From the NCBI RefSeq assembly GCF_030580865.1, contig NZ_JAUQSY010000003.1:248001-312000 (forward strand): 64,000 bases of DNA, written 5' to 3'. The position numbers were made by a program, and so were the translations under genes. Each line of letters opens with the position of its first letter. The stretch's first letter is position 1. The notes beneath the pieces are model-generated. The model did not search any database. It saw only the letters and a program-made list of their open reading frames with translations, and had not been told where the DNA came from. This DNA comes from Hymenobacter aranciens (lineage in GTDB: Bacteria > Bacteroidota > Bacteroidia > Cytophagales > Hymenobacteraceae). Positions 25,116 to 34,375 of the stretch are shown here, one piece after another.

Positions 25116-28100
25116 TTATGCCGGGCTGGGCGCGGGCTGCGGCGCACCCGAGTGGTCGCCTTCGCCCGCACCTTCCTCTTTCGCGCCGCCGTGCTCCTCG
25201 TCGGGCTTGTAGTTGGCCTCCAGCTCTTCGAGCTTCTTTTTGCCGTAGGCAAAGCGGGTGATGAGCACGTAGAGCACTGGCACGATGAAGATGGCTAGGC
25301 CGGTGGCCGAGAGCATGCCGCCGAATACCGTCCAGCCCAGGGTCTGGCGGGCCTGGGCGCCGGCGCCCGAGGCGATGATGAGCGGCACGATGCCCAGGAT
25401 GAAGGCCAGCGAGGTCATGATGATGGGGCGCAGGCGCAGGCGCACGGCTTCGAGCGTGGCGTCCACGAGCGGCATGCCCTTATCCACCCGCTCCTTGGCG
25501 AATTCGATAATAAGGATGGCGTTTTTGGCCGAGAGGCCGATGAGCGTAATCATCCCAATCTGGGCGTACACATTGTTGGTGAGCTTAGGCAGAAAAAACA
25601 GCACCAGGATGGCTCCGAAGATGCCCACCGGCACCGCCAGCAACACCGAAAACGGCACCGACCAGCTTTCGTACAGCGCGGCCAGGAATAAAAACACAAA
25701 CAGAATCGACAGCCCGAAGATGTACACCGTCTGGCCGCTGGCGAGTAGTTCCTCGCGGCTCAGGGCCGAGAATTCGTAGCCGTAGCCCTGGGGCAGGCTC
25801 TTCCCGGCTTCTTCCTGCAGGGCCTTGATGGCGTCGCCGGAGGAGTAGCCTGCTGCCGGTTGGCCGTTGATTTCGGCCGAGCGGAACAGGTTGTAGTGCG
25901 AAATGAGCGGGGCCGACTCGGTGCGCTTGTAGCTCGTGACGCTGCTCAGGGGCACCATCTCGCCCTGGGTGTTGCGCACGTAGTATTGGCCGAGGTTGGC
26001 AATGTCGGTGCGGTAGGAGCTGTCGGCCTGGGCCAGCACGCGGAAGTTGCGGCCGTAGAGGGTAAAGTCGTTGATGTAGGCCGAGCCTAAGTAGGTGCGC
26101 AGGGCGGTGCTGATGTCGGCGATGCTCACGCCCAGCTTCTTGGCCTTCTCGCGGTCGATGTCGAGCTGGTAGCCCGGCGTGTTGGCGGTGAAGAACGAGA
26201 AGGCGCTGGCAATTTCGGGCCGCTTGCGGATGGCCCCGAGGAAGTTTTGCAGGTTGGCGTCAAAGACCTTTACGTCGCCCTGGTTTTCGCGCTCCTGAAA
26301 GATGAACGAGAAGCCACCGGTGTTGCCGAGGCCGGGGATGGGCGGCGGCGAAAGCACTACGGTGGTAGCTTCTTTGTACTGATTAAGGCGGCCCTGCACG
26401 TTGGCAATCAGCCCTTGCAGCTGCTGCTCCTTTTCCTTGCGGTTGGCCCAGGGCTCGAGCTGGCAGAAGATGGTGCCGCTACTCGATTTGGAGGAGAAGT
26501 TGACGGCGTTCAGGCCGCCCAGGCCGGCGTAATGCTTGATGCCCTTCACCTGCGACAGCTCCTTCATCATCTTTTGCAGCGTTTCCACGGTGCGGGCGGT
26601 GGAGGTGCCTTCGGGGAGGTTGAAGGTGATAATCAAACGGCCTTCATCCTCAGTGGGCAGGAAGCCGCCGGGCTTGCTGCGGAACAGAAACACTGTGCCG
26701 ATAACGATAGCCAGCAGGATAGTTACCACGAAGCCGCTGTGCTTGATGCCCCGACCGACGCCGTTGCCGTACTTCTCGGTCACGCGGTCGAACCATCTGT
26801 TGAACTTGAAGAACAGCTTGTTCAAACCCTTCGATTTCTCATCCCGCTTGCTCGGTTTCAAGAGCAAAACGCACAGCGCCGGCGTCAGCGACAAGGCCAC
26901 GAAGGCCGAAATCAGCACCGAAATGGCGATGGTGATGGCAAACTGCTGGTACAGCCGCCCCGTGATGCCGGGGATGAAGCCCACCGGCACGAACACCGCC
27001 GCCAGAATGAGCGCAATGGCGATAACCGGGGCCGAAATCTCGCGCATGGCCTGCAGCGTGGCATCGAGCGGACTCATGTCGCGCTCGTTCATGTTGTGCT
27101 CCACGGCCTCCACCACCACGATGGCATCATCCACCACAATCCCGATGGCCAGCACGAAGCCGAACAACGTGAGCGTGTTAATGGTGAAGTGCAGCGGGAT
27201 GAAAAACGCGAACGTGCCCACGATAGACACCGGAATAGCCAGCACGGGAATCAGCGTCGAGCGCCAGTTCTGGAGGAAGATGAACACCACCACGACCACC
27301 AGCGCCAGGGCTTCCAGCAACGTGTGCACCACTTCGTCAATCGAAACTTCTACCACCGTAGCGGCCTCGAAGGGCACGACGTGCTTCAAATCGGCCGGGA
27401 ACTGCTTGGCGAGCTGCTCCATGGTTTTGTTCACGTTCTCGTAGGTTTCGAGGGCGTTGGCGCCGGGGGCCTGGTACACCAGCAGGTAGGCGGCGCGCTT
27501 GCCGTCCACGTAGGAGTTGTTGGCGTAGTTAAACTTGCCGAGCTCCAGGCGGGCCACGTCCTTGAGGTACACGATGGAGTTGTCCTGCGGCATCGTTTTC
27601 ACGATGATGTTGCCGAACTCCTCGATGTTGCGCAGGCGGCCTTGCACGTTCACGATGTACTCGAAGGTCTGCCCCATCTTCTGCGGCGGCGCCCCGATGG
27701 AGCCGGCGGCAATCTGCGCGTTCTGCTCCTGGATGGCGGCGGCCACGTCGCCGGCCGTGATGCCGAGCTGCGAGAGCTTGTCGGGCTTGAGCCAGAGGCG
27801 CATCGAGAAGTCGTCGGCGCGGGTCACGATGTCGCCCACGCCCTTGGTGCGCAGCAGCGCGTCCTTGATGTAAACGTTGGCGTAGTTGTCGAGGAAGGTG
27901 GCGTTGTGAGTGCCCTTGGGGGCGTACAAAGCCACCAGCATCAGGATGCTGGGGTTCCGCTTGCGCACCGTCAGGCCGAGGCGCTGCACTTCCTGCGGCA
28001 CGGTGGGCAAGGCAATGCCCACGCGGTTTTGCACGTCGAGGGCGGCAATGTTGATGTCGGTGCCTACGTCGAAGTTCACCGTCATGCTCAGCTGGCCGTT

Positions 28101-28355
28101 GCTGGTGCTGTTGCTTTGCAGGTAGGTCATGCCGGGGGTGCCGTTCACCTGCACTTCCACGGGGGTGGCCACGGTTTGCTCCACGGTCTGGGCGTCGGCG
28201 CCGATGTAGGTGCCCGATACCGACACCGTGGGCGGCGTGATTTCGGGGTACTGCCCCACGGGCAGGTTCAGCATGGCCAGCACGCCCACCAGCAGTATCA
28301 CCAGCGAGGCGACGATGGCCGTGACGGGGCGGCGGATAAAGGTTTCTGCAATCAT
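25116..28355 (-). CDS. RND efflux transporter, HAE1/AcrB type
   Basis: 1079 residues, normal for the family. It starts MIAETFIRRPVTAIVASLVI, has twelve predicted membrane helices, two large periplasmic loops, the proton-relay GIVVDDAIVVVEAVEHNM in helix 4 and a second-half motif LIGLSAKNAILIIEFAKE. It pumps drugs or lipids from the periplasm or membrane out through a TolC channel, driven by protons. It is the last gene of a TolC-MFP-RND operon. The C-terminal 35 residues are an acidic, Pro-rich extension. Confidence 0.95.
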   Translation of the reverse strand: MIAETFIRRPVTAIVASLVILLVGVLAMLNLPVGQYPEITPPTVSVSGTYIGADAQTVEQTVATPVEVQVNGTPGMTYLQSNSTSNGQLSMTVNFDVGTDINIAALDVQNRVGIALPTVPQEVQRLGLTVRKRNPSILMLVALYAPKGTHNATFLDNYANVYIKDALLRTKGVGDIVTRADDFSMRLWLKPDKLSQLGITAGDVAAAIQEQNAQIAAGSIGAPPQKMGQTFEYIVNVQGRLRNIEEFGNIIVKTMPQDNSIVYLKDVARLELGKFNYANNSYVDGKRAAYLLVYQAPGANALETYENVNKTMEQLAKQFPADLKHVVPFEAATVVEVSIDEVVHTLLEALALVVVVVFIFLQNWRSTLIPVLAIPVSIVGTFAFFIPLHFTINTLTLFGFVLAIGIVVDDAIVVVEAVEHNMNERDMSPLDATLQAMREISAPVIAIALILAAVFVPVGFIPGITGRLYQQFAITIAISVLISAFVALSLTPALCVLLLKPSKRDEKSKGLNKLFFKFNRWFDRVTEKYGNGVGRGIKHSGFVVTILLAIVIGTVFLFRSKPGGFLPTEDEGRLIITFNLPEGTSTARTVETLQKMMKELSQVKGIKHYAGLGGLNAVNFSSKSSSGTIFCQLEPWANRKEKEQQLQGLIANVQGRLNQYKEATTVVLSPPPIPGLGNTGGFSFIFQERENQGDVKVFDANLQNFLGAIRKRPEIASAFSFFTANTPGYQLDIDREKAKKLGVSIADISTALRTYLGSAYINDFTLYGRNFRVLAQADSSYRTDIANLGQYYVRNTQGEMVPLSSVTSYKRTESAPLISHYNLFRSAEINGQPAAGYSSGDAIKALQEEAGKSLPQGYGYEFSALSREELLASGQTVYIFGLSILFVFLFLAALYESWSVPFSVLLAVPVGIFGAILVLFFLPKLTNNVYAQIGMITLIGLSAKNAILIIEFAKERVDKGMPLVDATLEAVRLRLRPIIMTSLAFILGIVPLIIASGAGAQARQTLGWTVFGGMLSATGLAIFIVPVLYVLITRFAYGKKKLEELEANYKPDEEHGGAKEEGAGEGDHSGAPQPAPSPA

Positions 28356-28385
28356 TGTTTTCTAGCGGAAAGAGAACGTCCTAGA

Positions 28386-28512
28386 AGAACGTCATCCTGA
28401 GCGCAGCGAAAGGACCTCACCCGCGCCGGTTGCGGCAGTAATCAAAATCGTTCAGAAGTTGTCGTTCAACGAAGCGGGCGAGGTCCTTTCGCTGCGCTCA
28501 GGATGACGTTCT
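28386..28512. repeat. 32-bp perfect inverted repeat between MFP and RND genes
   Basis: Arms 28386-28417 (starting AGAACGTCATCCTGAGCGCA) and 28481-28512 are exact complements with a 63-nt spacer. The arm sequence recurs in the gap at 29659-29776. Confidence 0.85.
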
Positions 28513-28520
28513 GTTTTATT

Positions 28521-29642
28521 CTACTTCGGCGGCGCTGCCTTCGGCACCTCCGTCGTAATCTTGGCGCCGTCGCGCAGCTTCTGCACGCCTTCGGTCACGA
28601 TTTTCTCGCCGTCTTTCACGCCGTCGAGCAGTACAATCTGGTCCTTGAGGCGCGGGCCCAGCTTCACCTTGCGCTGCTGGGCGGTGCTGCTGTCGGTGGC
28701 GGCGTACACGAAATTCTCGCCCATCTGCTCGACGATGGCCTTGTAGGGCACCACGATGCGCTGGCCCGACTGGCGGTTGAGTACCTGCACGGTACCGGTC
28801 ATGCCGTCTTTCAAAGCGCGCTCGGGGTTGGTGAATTCAACCCGCACCGTGATGGTACCGGTGCCGTTGTTCACGCCCCGGTCGATGGCCCGGATTTTAC
28901 CGAACTGCTTGTAGATGCTGCCGTCGGCCAATTGCAGGCGGATGGTAGAGTCAGTAGCGCCCAGCTTCACCTTTTGCAACTGGGTGAAGCGCGGAATGTC
29001 CGTCTCCGTCACCACAAAATCGGCGCCGATGGGGTCTTCGGTGGAGATGGTGTTCAGCAGCGTAGTGCCGGCGCCCACCTGCGAGCCCAGGCGCACCTGC
29101 GAGATGCCGATGCGGCCCGTGAAGGGCGCGGTGATGTTGGAAAACTCCAGGTTGGTGCGGGCGATATTGACGCCGGCCTGGGCCTCGGCCACCTGGCTTT
29201 GGGCAGTGGCCAGGGCCGTGTTGGCGTTGTCGAGCACCTGCTTGGCGATGGCGTCCTGGGCGTCGAGGCGGCGGTAGCGCTCGGCGTTGACGCGGGCGTT
29301 TTCGGCGTTGGCCTGGGTGCTGCGCAGGGCGGCCAGAGCCTGCTGGTAGGCCGCCTGGTACTGGCGCTGGTCGATTTCGTAGAGCTTCTTGCCTTTGGGC
29401 ACCACTTCGCCTTCCTTGAAGAAGATGCCGGTGACGAAGCCGGTGACCTGGGCGCGCAGCTCCACGCTGTTGAGGGCCACGACGGTGGCGGGGAAGGCGT
29501 CGTAGTACACGGCTTCGGTGGTGCGGGCGGCCACCAGCGTCACGGGGGTGGCGGGGGGCGGGGCATTCTTTTTGTCCTCTTCTTTTTTGCCGCAGGCGGT
29601 TAGGAGGGAGAGGGCGGCCAGGGCCAGGTATTGCTTGTTCAT
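28521..29642 (-). CDS. RND efflux membrane fusion protein (AcrA-like lipoprotein)
   Basis: 373 residues from the ATG at 29642; a longer frame upstream only reads the inverted repeat. Lipoprotein signal LALAALSLLTACGKKE. Then the MFP layout: barrel-sandwich half VELRAQVTGFVTGIFFKEGE, a helical hairpin (about 95-165), ITAPFTGRIGISQVRLGSQV, and the beta-barrel and membrane-proximal domains. It links the RND pump to TolC. Middle gene of the efflux operon, with inverted repeats in both flanking gaps. Confidence 0.93.
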   Translation of the reverse strand: MNKQYLALAALSLLTACGKKEEDKKNAPPPATPVTLVAARTTEAVYYDAFPATVVALNSVELRAQVTGFVTGIFFKEGEVVPKGKKLYEIDQRQYQAAYQQALAALRSTQANAENARVNAERYRRLDAQDAIAKQVLDNANTALATAQSQVAEAQAGVNIARTNLEFSNITAPFTGRIGISQVRLGSQVGAGTTLLNTISTEDPIGADFVVTETDIPRFTQLQKVKLGATDSTIRLQLADGSIYKQFGKIRAIDRGVNNGTGTITVRVEFTNPERALKDGMTGTVQVLNRQSGQRIVVPYKAIVEQMGENFVYAATDSSTAQQRKVKLGPRLKDQIVLLDGVKDGEKIVTEGVQKLRDGAKITTEVPKAAPPK

Positions 29643-29658
29643 TTTTTTAGCTCTAATG

Positions 29659-29776
29659 CAGAACGTCATCCTGAGCGCAGCGAAAGGACCTCGCCCGCGC
29701 CTCGTGCAGCAGTAATTAGTTACCATCCCAACCGGCGCGGGCGAGGTCCTTTCGCTGCGCTCAGGATGACGTTCTG
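29659..29776. repeat. 43-bp perfect inverted repeat between TolC and MFP genes
   Basis: Arms 29659-29701 and 29734-29776 are exact complements with a 32-nt spacer. They contain the same core as the repeat at 28386-28512, extended by CGCCCGCGCC. Confidence 0.87.
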
Positions 29777-29786
29777 TTTTTCAGTT

Positions 29787-31166
29787 CTAGTAATCCGTCG
29801 GCAGCTGGCCGGTGGCGCGCAGCAAATCAACCTTGCTGCCCAGCACCTGGAACAGCGCCGTGTAGTAATTCAATTGCGAGGTGCGCAGGGTGGTTTGCGC
29901 CACAATCAGGTCGATATACGCCCGGATGCCCTCGCGGTATTGCAGGTTGATGACGTCGTACACTTCCTGGGAGGCTTCGAGGTTGCGCTTGCCCAGCAGG
30001 TACTCGGTGTAGTAGCCTTTGTAGGCGGCCAGGGCGGTGGCGTACTCGGTGTTGATGACGTTGCGGGTGTTGGTGATGTCTTCGTCGAGGCGCTGGTTTT
30101 GGAGGCGGGCGCGGCGCACGTTCCAGTTGCGGCGGAAACCGGTGAAGATGGGCAAGCCCAGCTGGATGCCGGCGTAGGAGTTGGGGAAGCGGGTGCGGTA
30201 CTGCTCGCTTATCTCGTTGTTCTGGAAGACGGTGTTGTAGTTGGCGAAGGCCGAGAGTGAGGGCAGGAAGCCCAGGCGGTAGTAGTCGACGTTGATGTCC
30301 TGCAGGGACTTTTCAGTTTGCAGCTGCTGGATTTCGATGCGGTTGGCTACAGTCAGGCCCATCGTGGTGTCCACCACGGCGTCCTGCTCCAGCTTGAGGG
30401 TGTCGTATTGGAGGGCGAGCTGGCGCTCGGGGGCGAGGCCCATGAGCTGCTTGAGGTAGGCCAGCTTGGCATTCACGGCTTCGAGCGACTGCTTGCGGCC
30501 GGCCAGGGAGTTGTTGAGGGAGATTTCGGCCTGGAGGTACTCGGTTTTGTCGGCGATGCCGGCTTCGTAGCGGGCGCGGGCGTCGCGGTAGTTGCGCTGG
30601 AGGCGGGCGATGTCCTGGGCGAACACTTCGAGCTGGCGCTGGGAGAGCAGCACGTCGTAGAAGGCTTTGCTGACGCCGGTGACGGTGTTGATGCGCACTT
30701 CGACGGTGTTTTGCTCGGCGGCGCGGTTGTTGAAGCGCTTGCTGCGGGCGGCCAGCAGCACATCGTTATTGAAGATGGTCTGGGTGCCGCTCAGGCCGAG
30801 GGTGGTGACGTTGCGCACGCCCAGCTGGCGGGGGGTGGGCACGCCGGTAGTGGCATCGGGGAAGATGGTGAAGGGCAGCTGGAAATAGTGCTGGCCGGTG
30901 CCGGTGAAGCCCACCTGCGGCAGCCAGGCCGCGAGGGCTACCTGGTTGGAGGCCCTGGTAATTTCCTGGTCGATGCGGGCCTGGCGCAGCTGGGGCTGGT
31001 TCACTAGCGCCACATTGAGGCACTGATTCAGAGTTAATACGTCGGAGGCAGGCGGGGCTGGGGGAGAGGCCAGGGGTTGGGCGCCGCATAGCATCGGGCC
31101 CAAAAAACACGCGAAGCAGGCCAGCCAGCGGCCCACCGCGCGTGCGGAGATAGATTCAAAGCACAT
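29787..31166 (-). CDS. TolC family outer membrane efflux protein
   Basis: 459 residues. After a signal peptide (CFACFLGPMLCGAQP) it has the two-fold TolC pattern: LTLNQCLNVALVNQPQLRQA and a second half from about 240, with long helices (SQRQLEVFAQDIARLQRNYR) and strands such as FPNSYAGIQLGLPIFTGFRR. It forms the outer-membrane channel of the pump whose MFP and RND subunits follow on the same strand. First gene of the operon. An upstream terminator separates it from the SDR gene. Confidence 0.93.
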   Translation of the reverse strand: MCFESISARAVGRWLACFACFLGPMLCGAQPLASPPAPPASDVLTLNQCLNVALVNQPQLRQARIDQEITRASNQVALAAWLPQVGFTGTGQHYFQLPFTIFPDATTGVPTPRQLGVRNVTTLGLSGTQTIFNNDVLLAARSKRFNNRAAEQNTVEVRINTVTGVSKAFYDVLLSQRQLEVFAQDIARLQRNYRDARARYEAGIADKTEYLQAEISLNNSLAGRKQSLEAVNAKLAYLKQLMGLAPERQLALQYDTLKLEQDAVVDTTMGLTVANRIEIQQLQTEKSLQDINVDYYRLGFLPSLSAFANYNTVFQNNEISEQYRTRFPNSYAGIQLGLPIFTGFRRNWNVRRARLQNQRLDEDITNTRNVINTEYATALAAYKGYYTEYLLGKRNLEASQEVYDVINLQYREGIRAYIDLIVAQTTLRTSQLNYYTALFQVLGSKVDLLRATGQLPTDY

Positions 31167-31254
31167 GGTTTACTTAACCGGGGAGTCGCAAAAAATGTTA
31201 GGCTGACCCTGGATGTCTGGATTAAGCCGGGGTTTTTATCGGCGGAGAATGGTA

Positions 31255-31283
31255 AAAGCCCGGTCGGGATACGGCCGGGCTTT
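31255..31283 (-). terminator. Terminator downstream of the SDR gene
   Basis: AAAGCCCGG and its complement CCGGGCTTT close a short loop, 88 bp downstream of the SDR stop and 89 bp upstream of the TolC start. The minus strand continues TTTTACC. Confidence 0.65.
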
Positions 31284-31290
31284 GTACGGA

Positions 31291-31367
31291 AGTAGCGCGG
31301 ACTTTGTAGTCCGCGAGTCAGAAATATTTAACGAAACAGACTCGCGGACTACGAAGTCCGCGCTACT
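31291..31367. repeat. 29-bp inverted repeat downstream of the SDR gene
   Basis: Arms 31291-31319 (starting AGTAGCGCGGACTTTGTAGT) and 31339-31367 differ at one position and enclose a 19-nt AT-rich spacer. Each arm itself contains a small palindrome (GCGGACT..AGTCCGC). Confidence 0.82.
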
Positions 31368-31370
31368 GCG

Positions 31371-32177
31371 CTAGCGGGCGCTTTCGTCGCCGTCGACGGG
31401 GGCGCTCTGGCTGTGCACCTGGGCGGCCACGAGGCCGTCGGGCATTACTTTGCTCATGCCCACCTGCACGTTGTTCAGGAAGCCGGCAATGTGGCGGCTT
31501 TCGCCGTTCATGAGGGCTTTGTAGCCTTCTTTGGCTACGTCGGCGGCTTCCATGCCCTGGCCGCCGGCTACGTTTTTGGCGCGGGTCATGTCGGCTTTGT
31601 TGAAGAAGTCGGTTTTGGTGACGCCGGGGAGGAGGTTGGTGAGGGTGATGTTTTTCTCGTCCTTGTTTTCTTCCTGGATGGACTCGACGAAGGAGTTGAC
31701 GAAGGCCTTAGTGCCGTGGTAGACGGCCTGGAGCGGGCCGGGGAGCTCGCCGGCTACGCTGCCCACGAAGAGGATTTTGCCTTCGCCGCGGGCTTTCATC
31801 TCCTGCAAGTAAAGCTTGGCGAGGACGACGTAAGCGCCGATGTTGAGCTGGATGATGTCGAGCTCGCGGTGGATGTCGGTGGTGGCGAAGGTGCCGTACT
31901 GGCCTTGGCCGGCATCATTCACCAGGATGTCGATTTTGAGGCCTTTGGCTTTTACTTCGTCGTAGAGCTCGAAGGGGGCTTCGCGGGGGAAAAGGTCTTT
32001 CTGGATGGTGGTGACCTGCACGCCGTGCTGCTGCTGGAGCTCCTGGGCAGTTTGGGCGAGGGTGGTGGCGTCGCGGCCGACGATGACGAGGTTATGCTTG
32101 TCCTGGGCGAAGCAGTTGGCCAGCTCGCGGCCGATGCCGCTGGTGGCGCCGGTGAGGAGGACGGTTTGGGTTGCCAT
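31371..32177 (-). CDS. Short-chain dehydrogenase/reductase
   Basis: 268 residues. Classical SDR motifs: LLTGATSGIGREL (TGxxxGIG), the NDAGQGQYG variant of NNAG, Ser in ILFVGSVAGELPG and YHGTKAF (YxxxK). The C-terminal 30 residues are a hydrophilic tail. The substrate is unknown; similar proteins are annotated as DltE-like or general oxidoreductases. Monocistronic, with a terminator and inverted repeat downstream and a 21-bp array upstream. Confidence 0.88.
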   Translation of the reverse strand: MATQTVLLTGATSGIGRELANCFAQDKHNLVIVGRDATTLAQTAQELQQQHGVQVTTIQKDLFPREAPFELYDEVKAKGLKIDILVNDAGQGQYGTFATTDIHRELDIIQLNIGAYVVLAKLYLQEMKARGEGKILFVGSVAGELPGPLQAVYHGTKAFVNSFVESIQEENKDEKNITLTNLLPGVTKTDFFNKADMTRAKNVAGGQGMEAADVAKEGYKALMNGESRHIAGFLNNVQVGMSKVMPDGLVAAQVHSQSAPVDGDESAR

Positions 32178-32303
32178 GATGGTATTGGGAAAGGTGGAAA
32201 AGGAGTTCGACCTAACGCAGTCACCGGCTAAGGGGTTATGGATGGGTTTGCTGCGGGAGACGCCTCCCGCTTTAGCAAGAATACTATATTAGCTGCAGAT
32301 AGT

Positions 32304-32533
32304 GGCGCGGCTTGGAAAACCCGAGGCGGGGCTTTGGAAAGCCGAGGCGCGGCTTTGGAAACCAGTGGCGGGGCTTGGAAAACTGGTGGCGCGGCTTTGG
32401 AGATGTGTGGCGCGACGTTGAAAAGCGGAGGCGCGGCTTGGAAAACGTGTGGCGTGGGTTGGGAGGATGGGGCGGGGCTTTGAAAACCGGTGGCGCGGCT
32501 TGAGCGAGTGGTGGTGCGGCGTTGGCAAAACAG
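32304..32533. repeat. Tandem array of eleven 21-bp units (core GGCGCGGCTTTGGAAA)
   Basis: Units begin at 32304 and repeat every 21 bp with at most a one-base slip near unit 8. Each has a core of about 16 bp close to GGCGCGGCTTTGGAAA and a variable tail of about 5 bases (CCCGA, GCCGA, CCAGT, CTGGT, TGTGT and others). Because 21 is a multiple of 3, several frames stay open and give meaningless heptapeptide repeats. It lies between the SDR start and the end of the ABC ATPase gene. Confidence 0.82.
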
Positions 32534-32560
32534 CGCGGCAGCCAGAAAAAAGCAGCTGGT

Positions 32561-33556
32561 TTACGGCAGTTCCCAGCCACCTGTTGGTCCTAGCACAACT
32601 GCCACCTCATTGCCCGGCGCCACTGTCCGGGTGGCGCTACGGGCGCGGATGATGATTTCGGCTAGCTGAATTTCGACTTCATAGTAGCTGCCGAAGTAGC
32701 GGATGGCCCGCACGGTGCCGGGGGCGCCGGGGCTGCCGGCGGGGGCGATGGTAAGTTGCTCGGGGCGCAGCAGCAACGAGGCGCCTTGGCCGGAGGCGGA
32801 GGGACGCAGGGCTTCGCGGTCGGGGCCGCTTACCAGGTCGTAGTCGCCGAAAAGGCCGGCGACGTACTCGCTGGCGGGCTGTTGGTAAATGGTTTCGGGC
32901 GGGCCCTGCTGCACGATGCGGCCACGGTGGAGCACCAGGATTTCGTCGGCCCAGCTGAGGGTGTCGGCGGCGTCGTGCGACACGAGCAGGCAGGTGATGC
33001 CGAGGCGGGTGCCCACGTCGGCGATGATTAGCTGCATGATGCGCTTGTGGCCGCGGTCGAGGTTGGAGAAGGGTTCGTCGAGGAGCAGCAATCTGGGGGT
33101 GCCCAGGAGCAGGCGGGCGAGGGCCACGCGCTGCTGCTCGCCGCCGGAAAGCTGGTCGGTGCGACGCGCCATGAGGGGCACGATGCGGCAGAGCTCGTAC
33201 ACGGCCTGAGCCTCGGCGGCGGGGCGCTTGTTGGCGTAGCGCAGCACCTGCTCGACGCGCAGCGAGTGCGGCAGGTCGGACTTCTGGGAGAGGTAGGCCA
33301 CGCCGGGGTGGCCGGGCACGAGGGTATGGGCGGGGCCGCGTACGCGGCGGCCGTTGGCGGTTATCTCGCCGCTGGTGGGCTGGATGAGGCCGGAGATTAG
33401 CTGGAGCAGGGTGCTTTTGCCGGTGCCGCTTTCGCCGGCTACTGCTAGCTTTTGGCCCTCGCGCTGGCTGAAGCTGAGGGGGTGGAGGATGGTAGCGCCG
33501 TGCTCGGTGTAGGTGAGGTCGGTGACGGTGAGAATTTCGGCGTTGGCTATACTCAC
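32561..33556 (-). CDS. ABC transporter ATP-binding protein, FbpC/PotA-like
   Basis: 331 residues. Walker A GESGTGKST, Q-loop LSQKSD, signature LSGGEQQRVALA, Walker B LLLLDEPFSNLD and the His switch SHDAAD are intact. The last 90 residues form a TOBE-like domain typical of iron, spermidine or molybdate importers. No permease or binding protein is next to it, so its partner lies elsewhere. It starts with GTG and overlaps the stop of the preceding lipoprotein gene by one base (TAGTG), which indicates translational coupling. Confidence 0.85.
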   Translation of the reverse strand: MSIANAEILTVTDLTYTEHGATILHPLSFSQREGQKLAVAGESGTGKSTLLQLISGLIQPTSGEITANGRRVRGPAHTLVPGHPGVAYLSQKSDLPHSLRVEQVLRYANKRPAAEAQAVYELCRIVPLMARRTDQLSGGEQQRVALARLLLGTPRLLLLDEPFSNLDRGHKRIMQLIIADVGTRLGITCLLVSHDAADTLSWADEILVLHRGRIVQQGPPETIYQQPASEYVAGLFGDYDLVSGPDREALRPSASGQGASLLLRPEQLTIAPAGSPGAPGTVRAIRYFGSYYEVEIQLAEIIIRARSATRTVAPGNEVAVVLGPTGGWELP

Positions 33557-34290
33557 TAGTAGGTAACGGTGTAGTTGGATGTGGTGCCCGCCGGGATAAA
33601 GAGGGAGTCAGTGCTGACAGTGCTGACGCCATTAACGGTACGGGAGTGCTGCACTAGAATGGGCTGGTCGCCGGCTATAGGTGTCGGGTATTTAATACTA
33701 TTGGGTAGCTCATCCAAGGACATGAGATAATCCCAAAATAGAATTCCAATCGTCGGGGTAGACGCGCTATTAACGCCATAGCAGCTACTAAAACTCGAAC
33801 CGAATTTCCCGTGCGTGGCCGTGAGCTGGTGGGGGTTGGTAATGGAGAGGCACACATGAGCCAGACGTGGTATCGTAAAGTCGGGCAGCTGCATCAGCGT
33901 GTCGCGTTTGGCATCATCGAGGGATGCGTAATTCTGATTTTCTATCGAATAATAAGCATCATCATCTACTATGTACTCCACGAAGAATTGGGCGTATTGC
34001 GTTTGTTCACTATCGGTGATGTAGAAAGAAATCCGATAGGTGCCACTGGCGTCGGTGCGACCCTTGGCTTTCACCCTAGCTTTAGCGCCAGCGGCAAGGC
34101 CCGCCGGGTTGATGCAACGCACCAGTACAGTAGCCCCGCCGATTGGTGCCTGACCGTTGGCTGTCAACAACCGGCCCGCCACCGTGGTGCAATCAGAGGA
34201 GCAGCTTTCCAGCCCCTTTTTCTTCTGGCAAGCGGTGGTGCAAAGAGCAAGGAACAGGGCAGTGAGGGCCGGGTAGGACGAATTTCTCAT
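33556..34290 (-). CDS. Lipoprotein with a carboxypeptidase-regulatory-like beta domain
   Basis: 244 residues from the ATG at 34290. Lipoprotein signal ALFLALCTTACQKK. Residues about 30-110 fit a CarboxypepD_reg/transthyretin-like fold (VAGRLLTANGQAPIGGATVL to GTYRISFYITD). The rest is unrecognised, beta-rich, and ends VNGVSTVSTDSLFIPAGTTS. The function is unknown; it is probably on the periplasmic or outer face. Coupled to the following ABC ATPase gene. A slightly lower GC than its neighbours suggests a lineage-specific gene. Confidence 0.7.
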   Translation of the reverse strand: MRNSSYPALTALFLALCTTACQKKKGLESCSSDCTTVAGRLLTANGQAPIGGATVLVRCINPAGLAAGAKARVKAKGRTDASGTYRISFYITDSEQTQYAQFFVEYIVDDDAYYSIENQNYASLDDAKRDTLMQLPDFTIPRLAHVCLSITNPHQLTATHGKFGSSFSSCYGVNSASTPTIGILFWDYLMSLDELPNSIKYPTPIAGDQPILVQHSRTVNGVSTVSTDSLFIPAGTTSNYTVTY

Positions 34291-34375
34291 GAGAACCTTG
34301 AATGAGTGGGTAGAGCTCACGCAAGATAGACAACTGCAGCTTTGGCGGTAGCACCGGACTTACGCGAGTCGCCTA

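Noticed and set aside
26247..28400. A 717-residue open frame on the strand opposite the RND pump gene
   Set aside because: It is a high-GC shadow: His/Gly/Val-rich with no fold pattern, exactly antisense to a clear AcrB-type gene.
31255..31367. Attenuator or riboswitch in front of the TolC gene
   Set aside because: The hairpins are a terminator for the upstream SDR gene and a dispersed inverted repeat; no ligand-type structure or leader peptide was seen.
32284..32580. Several open frames with heptapeptide repeats on both strands
   Set aside because: They result from the 21-bp tandem array, whose period keeps all frames open; no start, signal or known repeat protein fits.
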